The notes under the pieces are model-generated. The model was not told the origin of the DNA. It searched no databases and saw only the letters and a list, made by a program, of their open reading frames with translations. DNA of 64,000 nt from Styela clava. Taxonomy: Eukaryota; Chordata; Ascidiacea; Stolidobranchia; Styelidae. Both the position numbers and the translations under genes were made by a program. The DNA is taken from NCBI RefSeq assembly GCF_964204865.1, contig NC_135257.1, positions 8,206,151 to 8,270,150 of the forward strand, given 5' to 3'. Positions 1-12,404 of the stretch are shown here, one piece after another; position 1 is the first letter of the stretch, and the number at the start of each line of letters is the position of its first letter.

Positions 1-590
1 ACTTTAAACCATAGGCATATGTGTAAATTGACATTGGAAAAAGTTCTTTTGAAGATGACAAGCAAAATAATTCCCATGATTTTCTGGACATAAATCTAAT
101 TTAGATCAACTGTTGCTGCTTTGATTTACCTATTTGTTGTCCGTTTTTTGTATATTTAAAGGTTTAGTTTAGAGTTTAGACGACTCTATGTTAGACAATT
201 TTTTATTTATAAACCAAAGCGTATAAAAAAGCCCTCCGGGAGCAAATGTTTATGGGCGGCACGTGATCGTTTAAAAACGTCACAGCAGTTGAGCGATAAC
301 AATATTTATGCGAATTGACGACTTTCTCCTGCAGCGATCTGCCGTATTTTCACGTGATTTGCCGTACGGTACCGGTACCCAGACTATTTCTTTGCGATAG
401 TTTGCTTCGCTGAAGTGGTACGTGGGTTCAAATGGTGGATTCCGCAGTGGCCAGGTTATGTTTAGCTCTACCGTGTCTTAGAACCGCGATCGCAGCAATT
501 CGCCATTGGACTATCGTGTCAATGATTTGCGAGCGTCTGTCTGTGCTTCCGTCAGTCTGGGAAGGTCCCGACTAAAATTGTTATTGGCGT
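1..590. other. non-coding stretch, nothing recognised
   Basis: No coding potential, RNA gene or delimitable repeat could be supported here. The stretch is AT-rich with a few GC-rich patches and ends at the target-site duplication of the first hAT-type element. Confidence 0.5.
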
Positions 591-598
591 GCCGGTAT

Positions 599-1611
599 TA
601 GGGATGGGCCGGGATTCGGATCCGGACTCGGATTCGATTCGAATCCAGGCATTTTTTCAGGCGAGTCCACGTCATTTTTACTGAGTCCATAATCAATTCT
701 GTTTTTACTAATTTACACCTATGTTTGTACTTTTGCCTCTATAAATCCCACTACATACCTCAACTAGTTAAAATTACAGGTTAGATCTGTAACAATAATA
801 ACCCTCGTTTGCATTATAAACACGCCTAATAAAATGACGACAGATATCCAGATAATATACCGGTAACGCAAGTTAAAAACTATTAATCGCTTATAACAAT
901 GATGGATGTTGCGCCAGTCGCCTTCAAACTATCTATCCTATACATGTGGTACACAATAAAATATGTGTTATTGCAATATTTGTGAGTTTTTGATTCGCGT
1001 AAAAATGAAACATGCTCTGGATCAACCTAATGTGGAATCTCATCAATACCTCTTTTAAATCGAGTTTATTGCGTGCAATCCTTTCGCTGAAAAGGCAATG
1101 GAAAGCATGGAGAGTTTTAGAACGTTTACATGAACTACTAAATTGCAAGCAAATGTACCACATTGTATTGACGACGAGTGGCATTTCTCTACTATTACGC
1201 ACATGACATAGTAAATTTACGGCTAAAAATATCTGGAATTGTGGGAAAGCATTGTAGTCGAAAGCTTTTTATTTTTCATATTGACATGTAAGAATTTCTG
1301 AATAGCCGCCCAGAATTGACGCAAATCCAGTTCACAGCCAAGGCGCACATTGACCCACGTTTACGTTTGTATTATGGCCGCCAAAAAAGAGAAAAAATAT
1401 ATATTTTAAATGATTCAACAGCTATCTGCGGAACCATTAGGCAAAAAATATGAGCTACGACGTATGTTTGTGAGCGCTCGCTGCTGTAGCATGGTCAAAA
1501 ACACGTTTTTCTGCTTTTCCATTATGACGTCACGGACTCGGCAGATTCGAGTCCTTGACCTATTACTCGGATTCGTCGAATCTCTGTAATGCCGGACTCG
1601 TCCCATCCCTA
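599..1611. mobile_element. non-autonomous hAT-type element, 1.0 kb
   Basis: The ends are inverted repeats beginning TAGGGATGGG, and the 8-bp direct repeat GCCGGTAT flanks the element at 591-598 and 1612-1619. An 8-bp duplication with short inverted termini is the hallmark of the hAT superfamily. The ends also carry many GGATTCG/CGAATCC sub-repeats, so the termini can fold. No transposase is encoded; the short reading frames at 933-1206 lie inside the element and are chance frames. Confidence 0.85.
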
Positions 1612-1676
1612 GCCGGTATGATCAATGATACCAAACTGCAGAACTAACAAACAAATTATCTAGAATAGACTATAAC

Positions 1677-2350
1677 CAGTCTTACTACTTACTGAATACA
1701 GCACGAAACACCGCAAAGAGCGCAAAACAGAGGGAAACAGCGCAAAACAGTGAGAAAACAGCGCGAAAGAGCGCAAAACAGAGGGAAACAGTGTGAAGCA
1801 GAAAAAAATTTTGCAATGAGTTCGGGGCACCTTGTTTTGAGTTGGAGTACCACGGCAACAAATTAAAAACACAAACCAACGTATGTAGCCAGAAATGCTG
1901 TAATGGCAGGTCTGCCCCTGCTGGTGACACATTTTGGGTACCATAATTTAGAACATTTTCCATATGTATATGGTTGGCTTTAGGGTTAGGGTTAGATAAA
2001 AAGGGACCTCCAGAAGTATGTGCACCAAGATGGCGCACAACCTGAAAATAGTATGTGTGTGTAGCGGATTCAAGTTGTGCGACATATTGCTGCACATACT
2101 TCTGGAGCACCAAAAAGGTAGATAAAATTTCGCATGATGACCTATAATCCGGTACATAACCTTGTAAATATACCGGAAATACCGCCATAAAACCATGGCG
2201 AGAGGCGCCGTAGTTCTTTCGTGGCAGGAGGTGGAAATGACTACGTCTCCTGTTTTGCGCTGTTTCCCTCTGTTTTGCGCTGGTTTCGCGCTCTTTGCGG
2301 TGTTTCGCGCTCTTTGCGGTGTTTCGCGCTGTATTCAGTAGTAAGACCCG
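1677..2350. mobile_element. fold-back MITE, 674 bp, 8-bp TSD
   Basis: Long terminal inverted repeats (about 100 bp each) begin with a CAGTCTTACTACT-like end and contain tandem copies of short motifs such as GCGCAAAACAG and CACCGCAAAGAG. The 8-bp direct repeat ACTATAAC flanks it at 1669-1676 and 2351-2358. The TSD size suggests hAT mobilisation, although the sub-repeated arms are foldback-like. The reading frames on the - strand at 1660-2196 are by-products of these repeats. Confidence 0.8.
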
Positions 2351-2358
2351 ACTATAAC

Positions 2359-2790
2359 TACTAAACTAGGGTTGTTTAGCCAACATGAAATCACAACAAA
2401 TTTGCAAACATTAACTCCAATACCATAATCATTATTTAAAATATAAGAGAAGGATGTAATAAGTTTTATACAAAATCGTAATTATCTATTGGAATATAAT
2501 ATATTATTATAGATATTCCCTTAACTTAAGGATGCTCAAATCTTTTGCGTTGCAGTTTTACTAGATCAGCAGATTGATGTTGTTCTGTCATGATTAGCTT
2601 TATCCTCAGCAATGTTTTGTTTGAATGGTTTTTTGAGTCGCACATTCAATGCTATGCACTAACGATCTTTGTTGCTAGAATAGACTGGCAAATCCTAAGA
2701 TATAGACTAAGTGCCTACTTACGACTCTTCCATCAATTTGTTTCCATTTTTAGTTGGCATCTTCTGACTGTGTGATGTTTTTTAAACCAA
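2359..2790. other. non-coding spacer
   Basis: AT-rich sequence between two MITEs. No gene or repeat was recognised. Confidence 0.4.
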
Positions 2791-3216
2791 TTTGGGGTCT
2801 CATGTAGTTTCGTACCTAACATACTTCTAGTGGGCGTAGCATAACAATTAATTCACTTGTCAATCCTAACCCCCACCTGACTACGCCATCTAAAAATTAG
2901 ACGCAATAGAGCCCTTTAAACTATACGAACTGCCATCCAAGACGCGCAGGCGAGCACCCGAAATCGAACAGCTATTTCTCTCGTTTTCCCATTGCAATGA
3001 TCCCAATAGGAGAGAGATCGATGACGTTAGTCAGTTCTTTATCGTCGGGGCCGATGCCATTTCGGACGATCGTACGTATATTCGACGTGATTGTAATATC
3101 GTAGTGACGTCATTTTTGGATGACATAGTCAGATGGGGGTTAGAATTGCCATCAAAAATTGTTATGCTACGCCCACTAGGAGTAGGTTAGGTACGAAACT
3201 ACACGAGACCCCCAAT
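2791..3216. mobile_element. long-TIR MITE, family C copy 1
   Basis: Inverted repeats of about 110 bp begin at the outer TTGGGG/CCCCAA and include the motif CTAGTGGGCGTAGCA. The core (2925-3130) matches the cores of two further copies at 21285-21535 and 21751-23477, so this is a dispersed family. I could not fix a target-site duplication, so the superfamily is unassigned. It sits just upstream of the scramblase start codon and could supply promoter-proximal sequence; that effect is inference. Confidence 0.75.
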
Positions 3217-3372
3217 CTGCATAAATTCTCCAAATTTCACTAAAGCCCTTTTTAGTAAAGTTCCCCTAGTGTCACAAAAGTTTTGCTTTATTAAACAGGA
3301 TTTTTAATAAATTTTTCGTTTTTTCTGAGCAAGAGCTCCTCTAATATTGTATCGTACAATAAACTAAACTGC

Positions 3373-3697
3373 ATGGCTCAGCAAGGATATTATCCTGGAC
3401 AACCACAAGGTGGAGCACCTTATCCACCACCACAGCAGGGAGGCTATCCACCTCCTCAAGGTTATGCACAACCTGGATATGGACCACCTCAACCAGGCTT
3501 TGTACCCCCTCAGCAAGGCTACGCACCCCCACAGCAAGGTTATGCCCCGCAGCAGCATCCAGGTGGTGCTCCTCCGGGTGGTCAATGGATGCAAGCACCC
3601 ACTGGAGTACCAGGATGCCCGCCCGGATTGGAATACTTAACTCAAGTTGATCAAATATTAGTTCATCAGCAAGTTGAATTGTTGGAAGCTTTCACAG
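3373..3697 (+). CDS. scramblase coding exon 1 (Pro-rich N terminus)
   Basis: It encodes residues 1-108 plus one base of the next codon: a low-complexity region of QGY, PPQ and GAPP repeats, then the conserved lead-in ending LLEAFTG. The donor is G|GTTTGT. Reading past the donor meets a stop after only three more codons. Confidence 0.9.
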
Positions 3698-6600
3698 GTT
3701 TGTATTAAAGATTACATTATATTTCAATAAAAGATATGTTTGTTCATTTATTCATATGATAATTTTTAGATTTATTTATTTTGAATGAACAACAAATTGA
3801 TTTATTTTTGACTCATCAATGTAAAATAAAAGCGTGAAAAATTTTATCCCAGGTAATTGAAGCTTAATATTTGGTATGATGTTTTACATATATTTGCTAA
3901 ATTATACCCTCGGATTAGTATTTTTATATATCAATTCATCTACATTGATCAACTGCCTATATAATTTCATCACAATATAATGTTACAGTTGTACCTTCAC
4001 CCTCATTTAAATGTTAATCTATTGTGATTTGTGGTATAATTTTAAATAATACCTTCAAGTTGCTGCAGTATTGTTCTTCTTTGTTAGGACATATTGTTTT
4101 ATATTTTGTCGATTTGATAATCAAATTTTGGCAAAACTTACAAGCTATGACAAATTTCATATATAGTATTCATTATTTTAAAAAGATACATGATGAAATA
4201 TTAACATTGCTCAGCGTTTTGAAAACTTTTGAATCGACTTATTTGTCTTTTTCATGTTGTATTGTATTCCCAATTATTTTTCCTAGTTCTTATTAATTTG
4301 GTAAACATAATGCAATTCTGACTATTGAATTACCAGTACTTTCACTTCATCCTGCCTCGAATGTGATAAAAACTTTTTCTATACACACTCTCAAATCTTT
4401 CATATATAGGTATTTCATTGAAATTGCAATTGAAAGTATTAGAAAATCTCAAATCAATTGTTTCGTTTCTGGTTCCAAGGACAAAATCATTCATATTTTT
4501 CAAGTAAATAATTCATAACAAAATTGATGCTAATGTTATGCTAAACAGTCAGATAAGCCATTCAATATGCCTACAAAATATATTACTGCAGATTGTACAG
4601 AAACAATGTGCGATTAATTTTTTGAATCATAAGAATACAGAATAAAATTGACTTTTTTAGTAACTATGTGAAAGAAATGTGACTACATTACTGTCCAATG
4701 TTGCGGTGCCGAATATACTACATGGCATGTCCATATTCCATCGTAAGTTTTTAGCTTAGCCCCTTTTTCGATACAGGATTTGAAACTGCAAACAAATATG
4801 AGATCAAAAACAGCCTTGGACAGAAAGTATACTTTGCTGCTGAGCAGAGTGATTGCTGTACAAGGCAGTGTTGTGGACCATGTAGAAATTTTGAGATGAA
4901 AATTCTTGACAACCATCAACAGGAAGTGATGCATCTTGAACGACCACTGCGCTGTGCTTCATGTTGGACGCCTTGTTGCCTTCAACAGATGACAATTACT
5001 TCACCGCCTGGTAAATATGTATATTTTTGTAATTAATTCCAGTAGACTATGGCATAAATCATGCAATGACTCAATTCCTCTCAGAAAAAATATTCAATAT
5101 GACCAGAGGACAATATTTTGTAGTCTGGATATAATTACAGTCAAGCGAATAATATTCAGTATTGAATGTATCAATGTAAAACCAATTGGTTCAATCTATA
5201 TAACAACATGGCAATTTATATAATAGGCTTACAAGTTTAAGTTTTGTTTCGTTTTTTTGTGTGGAAACTTACCTATTAAAACAACTTTTTTACAATAACA
5301 TAGCGAATACAACTAATGAAATGAGATTCTAATCTATTATTGTTGAATAGCAACAGTGGAAACATTAATAGAAATTTTTATAACCACCACCTGGCAACTG
5401 AACTAGAACAACGAAACATTTGTATTTGCCTATTCACCTGAAGACTTGGGTGTCAATTGTCAATATTGTATTCTTATTGGGCTAATGCTCAAATGAACGC
5501 TGTGATATTAAGTAAATATTGCCATATTAACTTAACAGTTTGAAATGTCTATTGTAATTCCTACTTGTTAAGTTTTTACCGCTATTGTGATATTGGTGCA
5601 ATATAATGCTGTGTGACTCATACTCATATTATCCTATTAAAAGTCGTTTAGAACTCACTTAATAACAATGCAACAGTGAGTCATAAATATAAAAGTGAAT
5701 ATGGATTGTTGTATTTTTATAGATCAATTCATCTACATTGATCAACTGCCTATATAATTTCATCACAATATTATTTTACAGCTGTACCTTCACCCTCATT
5801 TAAATGTTAATCTATTGTGATTTGTGGTATAATTTTAAATAATACCCTCAAGTTGCTGCAGTATTGTTCTTCTTTGTTAGGACCTATTGTTTTATATTTT
5901 GTCGATTTGATAATTAAATTTTGGCAAATCTTACAAGCTATGACAAATTTCATATATAGTATTCATTATTTTAAAAAGATACATGATGAAATATTAACAT
6001 TGCTTAGCGTTTTGAAAACTTTTGAATCGACTTATTTGTCTTTTTCGTGTTGTATTGTATTCCCAAATCCCAATTATTTTTCCTAGTTCTTATTAATTTG
6101 GTAAACATAATGCAATTCTGACTGTTGAATTACCAGTACTTTCACTTCATCCTGCCTCGAATGTGATAAAAACTTTTTCTATACACAAAAAGCAGTATCA
6201 TGATCATATACAGTTATTCGATTTGGGCTCTGCGTGTATGGTAGATGCCATGATATTGGTAGTAATGGTAGTGTTTCATGGTGCTGAAACTGTGCAAACA
6301 TGGGCTCATCCTAACTTTTATTTTATGAGATTGGTATTGGTATAGTATCAATGTATCATACTATACCATGATATAGTTGTACTTGTCATACTGTATCATC
6401 ACAACTTAAAATATTTAAATTCAAAACTGATTGGCAAAAAAGAATTTCAAACCATTTGGCGTGGACATTTTAAAATTGATATGTCTACTTCCCTATTTTA
6501 TCACGTTTTTACTATAATTTGTCATGAATATTTTATGGATCTTGGAGGAAGATCTATTGTTTATTGAAGAAAAAAATGTGTTTAAAAATGATAATTACCG

Positions 6601-8496
6601 GTATCTTTGAGGAAATACGGATGTACCTGGCACATTATAAAAAGACTCGGATCGCAAACTGAATATCATGTCACACAGTTTCGATTTGTTTGAATGTAGT
6701 TTGAGATTGTTGTTTTGAATTCTTAGGTGATTTTTATTACTTATTCCAATGTATAAAATAATTTTATAATGCCCAAAAATTTCTGACCTTCTCCGACTCT
6801 GTGATACGAAGCACATGTTTCACTAATAAAGCAGTGTGATCAGTTATCAACGCAAAGTTATAAACATTACTTACTTAAGAAAATCAGGATACTATGTCCT
6901 TCAATAGAATATAAGATATGGTTTTATTATAAACCTAATACTATACTGGTGGAAATACATCAACTGGTGTTTTGTAATGCTACACAGTGGTTTTAGTTAC
7001 ACGAACACGGTGTGTTAACCATTTTTTGTATGTGACATAATATTGGCAAATCAAGTAAATGTAAAAATCCTATTACTCTAAAAACCACTGTATGTAGTGT
7101 ATTGGACTGCTGGATATCAATCTGGGATTTTGTTTCGCCCGCTCATAAAAAATTTATCTTTCATTCTGTGCTGCCAGAAGTGTTTAAATAATTCAGTCCC
7201 AAAACTTCTTATTTCTTTCAATCTGATTATAAGAACTTCTGTAGCTGTTGGTATTATTTTAGCCCCAGTAGTTTTCTGCAATTCTCTGCAGTCTGATTAT
7301 GATACTCTTCATGAATTATATTATTGTTACTGCTATGCTTTGTCACAAAAGTTATCTTCAATGCATGCGGTTAGAGAATATGGAGTATTAAATTGTATTT
7401 GACATTCGATATGGCAATGCAATTGTACTCCATGAAATTGATACTTGTTAGTAGTTAATTTTGATGGTTCCAATAGTTTCAACCTCTCCACTCTCCAGAT
7501 TAAACAATGACATTCTCTTTTCTGACTGCTACAGTGTTCTTCTATTATTCTTTCATTTTGGACGTCAACACAGTTTTATTGTTTCTCTTCATTTCTATTG
7601 TATCACATTATCAAAAATATTTATTTCAGGCACAGTGATTGGTTCTATTGAACAGACTTGGGATATATTCCTACCGAAGTTTGATGTGAAAAATGAACAG
7701 GGTGAAACTGTATTAAAAATTGAAGGACCTTGTTTCACTTGCAATTTCTGTGGAGACGTTGAATTCAAGGTAAAATTACGCATACTTTCAGACATTCACA
7801 CACTTTGAAGATGATCTGTTTACAGTTATATGCCGCTTACATCGTTCTAGTCATTGTTTGATACCAAGTTAATATTCTAGTATTAACTCGCACATTAGAA
7901 AGTTATTCACTGGCTAAATCAACTAATGTAGTTGGGGTTGATTATAATAATCCTATTATAGTTTGTGCATTTCCAATATTCGATAATAAATGTACAATGA
8001 ATATGGCATATTGTAAAGCAAAAAGTTGATATGGCGTTATTTTTAGTTACCAGAAAATCAGTCTATGAAAGAACTTTAATGAATTTTAGAAGATTTTTCA
8101 ATACTTGTCTGATTGTCTCAAACCTACCATCAAATTTCAAACAAGTTTCCTGACTTATGAGGGATACTAATCAGATATTAATACTTAATTAAGTGTATGT
8201 TTGAAACAATATAATCCTAATAGTAATATACCGTACTATATTTTTGTCAACTTGAAGAACTTTCTCTTTATTAGGTTCTAACAAAGGAGGGCAGTGAAAT
8301 AGGAAAAATCTCAAAGCAGTGGTCTGGCCTCGTAAAAGAATATTTTACTGATGCTGACAACTTTGGAGTTCAATTTCCAATGGATCTTGATGTGAAAATG
8401 AAAGCTTGCTTACTTGGTGCAGTCTTCCTCATTGATTTCATGTTTTTTGAACAGACAAACAACCAAGACAACCAAAGAGTTGGAGTTTGGCAATAG
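3373..8496 (+). CDS. phospholipid scramblase (PLSCR1/2-like), four coding exons
   Basis: Coding exons are 3373-3697, 4777-5010, 7630-7769 and 8275-8496, with GT..AG introns in phases 1, 1 and 0, giving 306 residues, close to the usual 290-330. The family mediates Ca2+-activated, ATP-independent movement of phospholipids between membrane leaflets. Residues 1 to about 80 are the usual Pro/Gln/Tyr-rich tail. Exon 2 holds the start of the scramblase domain with Cys clusters ([10 protein letters not shown] and a WTPCC that would be the palmitoylation region). Exon 3 carries the conserved GxxEQTW motif. Exon 4 has the Ca2+-binding segment [12 protein letters not shown] (259-270) and the C-terminal membrane helix (about 275-291). 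The ATG at 3373 was chosen because it opens the Pro-rich tail and no longer in-frame start is visible. The exact member (PLSCR1, 2 or 4) cannot be fixed. Confidence 0.93.
3918..4387 (+). repeat. intronic direct repeat, copy 1 (scramblase intron 1)
   Basis: About 470 bp repeated nearly base for base at 5711-6187. Both copies lie in introns, one on each side of coding exon 2. No TSD or terminal structure is visible, so this looks like a local segmental duplication rather than a transposon. The duplicated ~90-residue frames inside the two copies are by-products. Confidence 0.9.
4777..5010 (+). CDS. scramblase coding exon 2 (Cys-rich scramblase core)
   Basis: The acceptor is ATACAG|GA and the donor is CCTG|GTAAAT. 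The exon starts [11 protein letters not shown], runs through two cysteine clusters and ends SPPG, matching the family with no gap. It is flanked by two copies of a ~470-bp intronic direct repeat. Confidence 0.9.
5711..6187 (+). repeat. intronic direct repeat, copy 2 (scramblase intron 2)
   Basis: Second copy of the 3918-4387 unit, spaced about 1.79 kb downstream. It differs by a few substitutions and a short insertion near 6065. The similarity ends after ATACACA in both copies. Confidence 0.9.
7630..7769 (+). CDS. scramblase coding exon 3
   Basis: The acceptor is TTTCAG|GC and the donor is AAG|GTAAAA. It encodes the segment running from [10 protein letters not shown] to CGDVEFK. The phase joins exactly with exons 2 and 4. 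Confidence 0.9.
8275..8496 (+). CDS. scramblase coding exon 4 (Ca2+ site, TM helix, stop)
   Basis: The acceptor is TTATTAG|GTT. It encodes the DADNFG Ca2+-binding loop, the hydrophobic helix ending FLIDFMFFE and a short tail ending GVWQ before TAG at 8494-8496. A CAG|GTAATA donor-like sequence just after the stop would not alter the protein. Confidence 0.9.
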   Translation, partial: VLTKEGSEIGKISKQWSGLVKEYFTDADNFGVQFPMDLDVKMKACLLGAVFLIDFMFFEQTNNQDNQRVGVWQ

Positions 8497-9187
8497 GCAG
8501 GTAATAATCCATGATATTTGGCATCTTGAATCCTAGGTACATATCACGAATAGTTTTTTAATACAGAACTCTTTTTTTTTAATTAACAGTGTCTGTGCTA
8601 AACTTCAGTCATGAAAATCTGAAAAAAGTCGAATACATTTGTCGACAATGCTTAGTAGTGAATTTTATGTTAAGTAAGTTCAGAGTACTTTCAGATGGTT
8701 GAGTTTTTGAAAAATCTACTGGAATATTATATTGTAATATTGAAAGCAACTCGATTCAATGTGATTCTTTATACATTTATTACCCATCGTCAGAAATATG
8801 TATCATTTTTTCTGAATCTAGTATCGATAAGTCTACTAATAAAATAGCTGATTTTGAACTGAAAGAAGTTTCAGTTGTCAGAAGACAGATGCTGAAAAAT
8901 ACCTATATATGTGCCTCAATTTCATGTGTGTGCTTTTTCACTAAAACATATTTCAACTAAGATACAATGGTAGAATTGTTTGACACTTTTTCAAGTTTTT
9001 TGGAACGGACTTTATTGGATCACCACTCTGCTTAATTGGTTCTGTTTATTGGTATATAGCATTCTTGTGCACATATCACTGTATATATTTTTACATCAAA
9101 AAATGGTTTGCAGTATGTGTAGACTTGCAGTAAAATTTCAACTGAATATCAATTTTGGACTAGCTGTTAAATAGTAATAGGATTTTT

Positions 9188-9193
9188 AATAAA
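9188..9193 (+). terminator. candidate scramblase poly(A) signal
   Basis: AATAAA occurs about 690 bp after the scramblase stop codon in otherwise featureless AT-rich DNA. It is the clearest canonical signal downstream, but other AATAAA-like hexamers exist, so the 3' end is tentative. Confidence 0.4.
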
Positions 9194-10259
9194 GATTGGA
9201 ATTTGTCCTGTTACAACCTGATAATGCTATTATCTATTAGTATATTGGAATATTTGGTCCTCAGGAACTAAACCTATTATTTTGCATGTTTTCACACTTT
9301 TATTGCATTTATTAATGTTACTGTATATTATTAGCCTATTCTTACTTGTCCAACCCATATTTCACACAAAGAAGGCAGAAGATTACTACAAACAATTTTG
9401 AAATCCACTAAATGGATTATCATTGGTAGATAAGATTAATAACCGAATAACATTGATATGTTCTATGAATTATATTTTAAATGCTGTTGCTTGTTACTGT
9501 AAATTGTGTTGATAACCTATTATTACTTGTTTGATTCATATTGCCCACTGGACCCCATTACCTTCACACAAGCATGCATGATACTTACACCAAAATTGGC
9601 CATCAAATGTATATTGCAAGTAATGTAAAAATGTTTGTTTGGATATATCCATATATGTATACTTAAAATCATACCTATTATATATTGTCATGCATTTCTG
9701 GAATCCACGTAACGAATTATGGTGGGATTATGCAATTAGTAATGATTGCATTTTCCATTTGAAAACATATGTCGAAGAGAAACAACTTTGTGCTTGAAAT
9801 GGGTGTTGTAATCTTCATTGATCCATTTATTTTCTAACTTGGATTGGTGGGTGGGTTGAAATGCGGTGGGTTGAAAATGGTTTATGTTGCCTATTTTGCT
9901 TGAAACGAAGATTTACCTGGTGTTGGATGGGACAAATGTTCATATTGCCGCCCTCTAAAGAAGTCAAGAACACTCAATCCATTTAAATTTATATTTCCAT
10001 TCTTTATCTGTCAAAATGTAATTACCAATTTCAAATTTGATTTACCGGTAGGTAGGCCTACTAGTTGTTTTTGTGTCCTTGATTTTTGCCAATGTATCAC
10101 ACAGTGCGAGGTGGGTGGTTACATCACTGCATGAATTTTTAATTGACATAATGGCATTTATCCCTAACTCTATCTCACAAGATTTACCATCATGCCCATT
10201 AGCGAACTCTGTAAATCTAGAGCATAGCAGTCAATGTGCAATTGCTCATGAAGAGCATT
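9194..10259. other. intergenic DNA, nothing recognised
   Basis: AT-rich non-coding sequence downstream of the scramblase gene. No gene, RNA gene or delimitable repeat was seen. Confidence 0.4.
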
Positions 10260-10267
10260 GTTTAGAG

Positions 10268-10612
10268 CAGGGGTTTCCAAGCTTTTTCCAGGACGACCCC
10301 AACGACAACCTTTAAGTGTCCAGTGCGACCCCAGGTCAATAAGTTTCTTCCACTCGACTTTGAGTTTGGTTATGTGGTGATATTAAGTAAAATGAGCTAA
10401 AACCAAACAGCGATAGCGATGTCCATGGGCCTGTTTTACATGGTACAAAGCCATGGTACAAACTGCTAAATTATACATTCTTTGTCAAATCTTAGATGTT
10501 TTGTACATCCATCCTCTATCATACCTCAGCGACCCCGTGACCTGTTTGCGACTCTACTTACTTATCACTCATACCCAATTTGGGGTCGCGACCCCTGGTT
10601 TTGGAACCCCTG
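10268..10612. mobile_element. hAT-type MITE, 345 bp
   Basis: The termini are CAGGGGTTTCC and GGAACCCCTG, and the 8-bp direct repeat GTTTAGAG flanks the element at 10260-10267 and 10613-10620. The ends also carry sub-terminal GCGACCCC/GGGGTCGC repeats. No coding capacity. Confidence 0.9.
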
Positions 10613-10620
10613 GTTTAGAG

Positions 10621-12400
10621 CAAACTTGGATGGACAAAACATTTTAAATTAAGTGTAACCTTCTTGATCCCGAATATGTATACGGCTACCTCCTGTAATT
10701 TACAATCTTATTGCATTCTGATTTCGATATATTGCATTTTATGATCAACAATCTTTGATTTTTGTTACAATGTTCCGACTGTGTTTTTTCATAACTTGTT
10801 GAAATAGTGGTAGTTTGAGTTTGATTTTGGCCTACTGAGTTACTGACATTGAATCAAATCAAGAGTAGTTACTGCCATCGTGTATGTAGTAGTGTTCATA
10901 TTAAATTTCTATAGTGGGACATGGAATGAGTGCAAATTTTAATTTGAAGTGGGAATTCATGGTGGGATGATTCAGGAAAATGTTCTCGATAATCGAGAGA
11001 AGTTTCAATCTTGTACTACTTTCTTCTTCATAAGCTTATTAGGCAAGTTCTGTAATACGAATTCGAATAGAACATGCGGCACAAGCATTCCTCAGGCATT
11101 TGTTTCAGTAATGTGCTAGAGCTGTGATGATTGCCACAGAATAAACAGACTGGCCTGACTCTTGACCAGTGGCATTTTATCACTATTAAAAAGAGTGTTT
11201 TTACATAACTGTCTGTTTATACCCTCCACATTTAACATTTCCATGGAGTTTCGTTGATTTTTGTGTTTATTTTAAAATGTTTCTTTGCCAAGTACATTTT
11301 ATTTGTAATATAAAGTAAGGTTTATGGATTGATATTATATGTCATTTTCAAATTGGACCTCCATATTTAAATAAATAGAATGTGTGTAATTGATTTAGTC
11401 GTGTTCTGAGACACAGAGCCGTTTTTGTGGGAATTCTGAACGATATTTGCAGAGGTCAGTGTATATCTATCAACATTTGTTTTAATACTTTAACTTGGTA
11501 GAAAATCCGTGAAGATTGATTGCTGATCTTTTGTTTTCGATCATCGATGATGTGTGAATATTTAGAAGCTTGCCTGTTCAACAGAGTGTGGACTTGGGGA
11601 TAGTTTTGTGGTTGCGGAAAAATCGCTTTTCTCTTCGACTTTACATAATAAATTACTAGGAGGCTTTTTAATTTTTTCAGTCTTTATTTCACCATAAATT
11701 CTGCCTTTTTAATGTGTCACAAGCATACCTTCACTTTATGTCGACCAAGGACCAGTCATTGACAATTTGGGCTGGGCATTTCTAATCAAATAGTTAAATA
11801 TTCGAATCGGTTCAGATGAGAATTTTGAATGGCCCTCTTGCTTTATGGTGAATCCCTCAAATTTATTTGTGAAGCCATATTTAAAAAATGCAACTCTGAC
11901 ATGTCGCCTTTTTACTCCTAGTGAGTTAGTGATGAAACATGATTCCTATTGTGCGTCATAACTGAATGATTGATTCTATGCGTTCAGTAATTTATGTGTC
12001 TTGAGGACCCATTAGAATGACAAAGTCACATATAATTACATAGTTTAAATATTATCTTCCAAGTATTCAAGGTTCCATTTTAAGATCAACAGGTATTCAA
12101 AAATTCATATTTAAAAATTGTTGTTCCCTAAGTTCATGATAATTGTGCTACCGCGCTGATTTGTGAATCAAGCTGATTGATCAACTGAGCAGAATGATTC
12201 CAAAATCCCATGATATAGAATGTCCCGCACTTATAACCCAAGTCTTTGATTCAACAACCGAACCATTTAACCCAGTGGCTCCAGGACCGCCCGCTGGAAG
12301 ATTGTTGGGGGTCGGTTAATCTAAGCCCAACGTGTAACATTAATTGTACTGTGCCTTTGAAAAATAAATCATCCTCGTTGTGGCTCTATCTATCCCTATT
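10621..12400. other. intergenic DNA, nothing recognised
   Basis: AT-rich, no coding potential and no repeat with definable ends. A GC-richer patch at 12260-12320 resembles a degraded hAT terminus but has no partner. Confidence 0.35.
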
Positions 12401-12404
12401 GCAG

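Noticed and set aside
4024-6086. Two nearly identical ~90-residue frames (4024-4296 and 5817-6086)
   Set aside because: They are the same chance frame inside the duplicated intronic segment; the conservation reflects recent duplication, not coding.
7097-7402. 101-residue frame in scramblase intron 2
   Set aside because: It has no domain or homologue I recognise, and scramblase exon 2 joins exon 3 without any gap, so no extra exon is needed.
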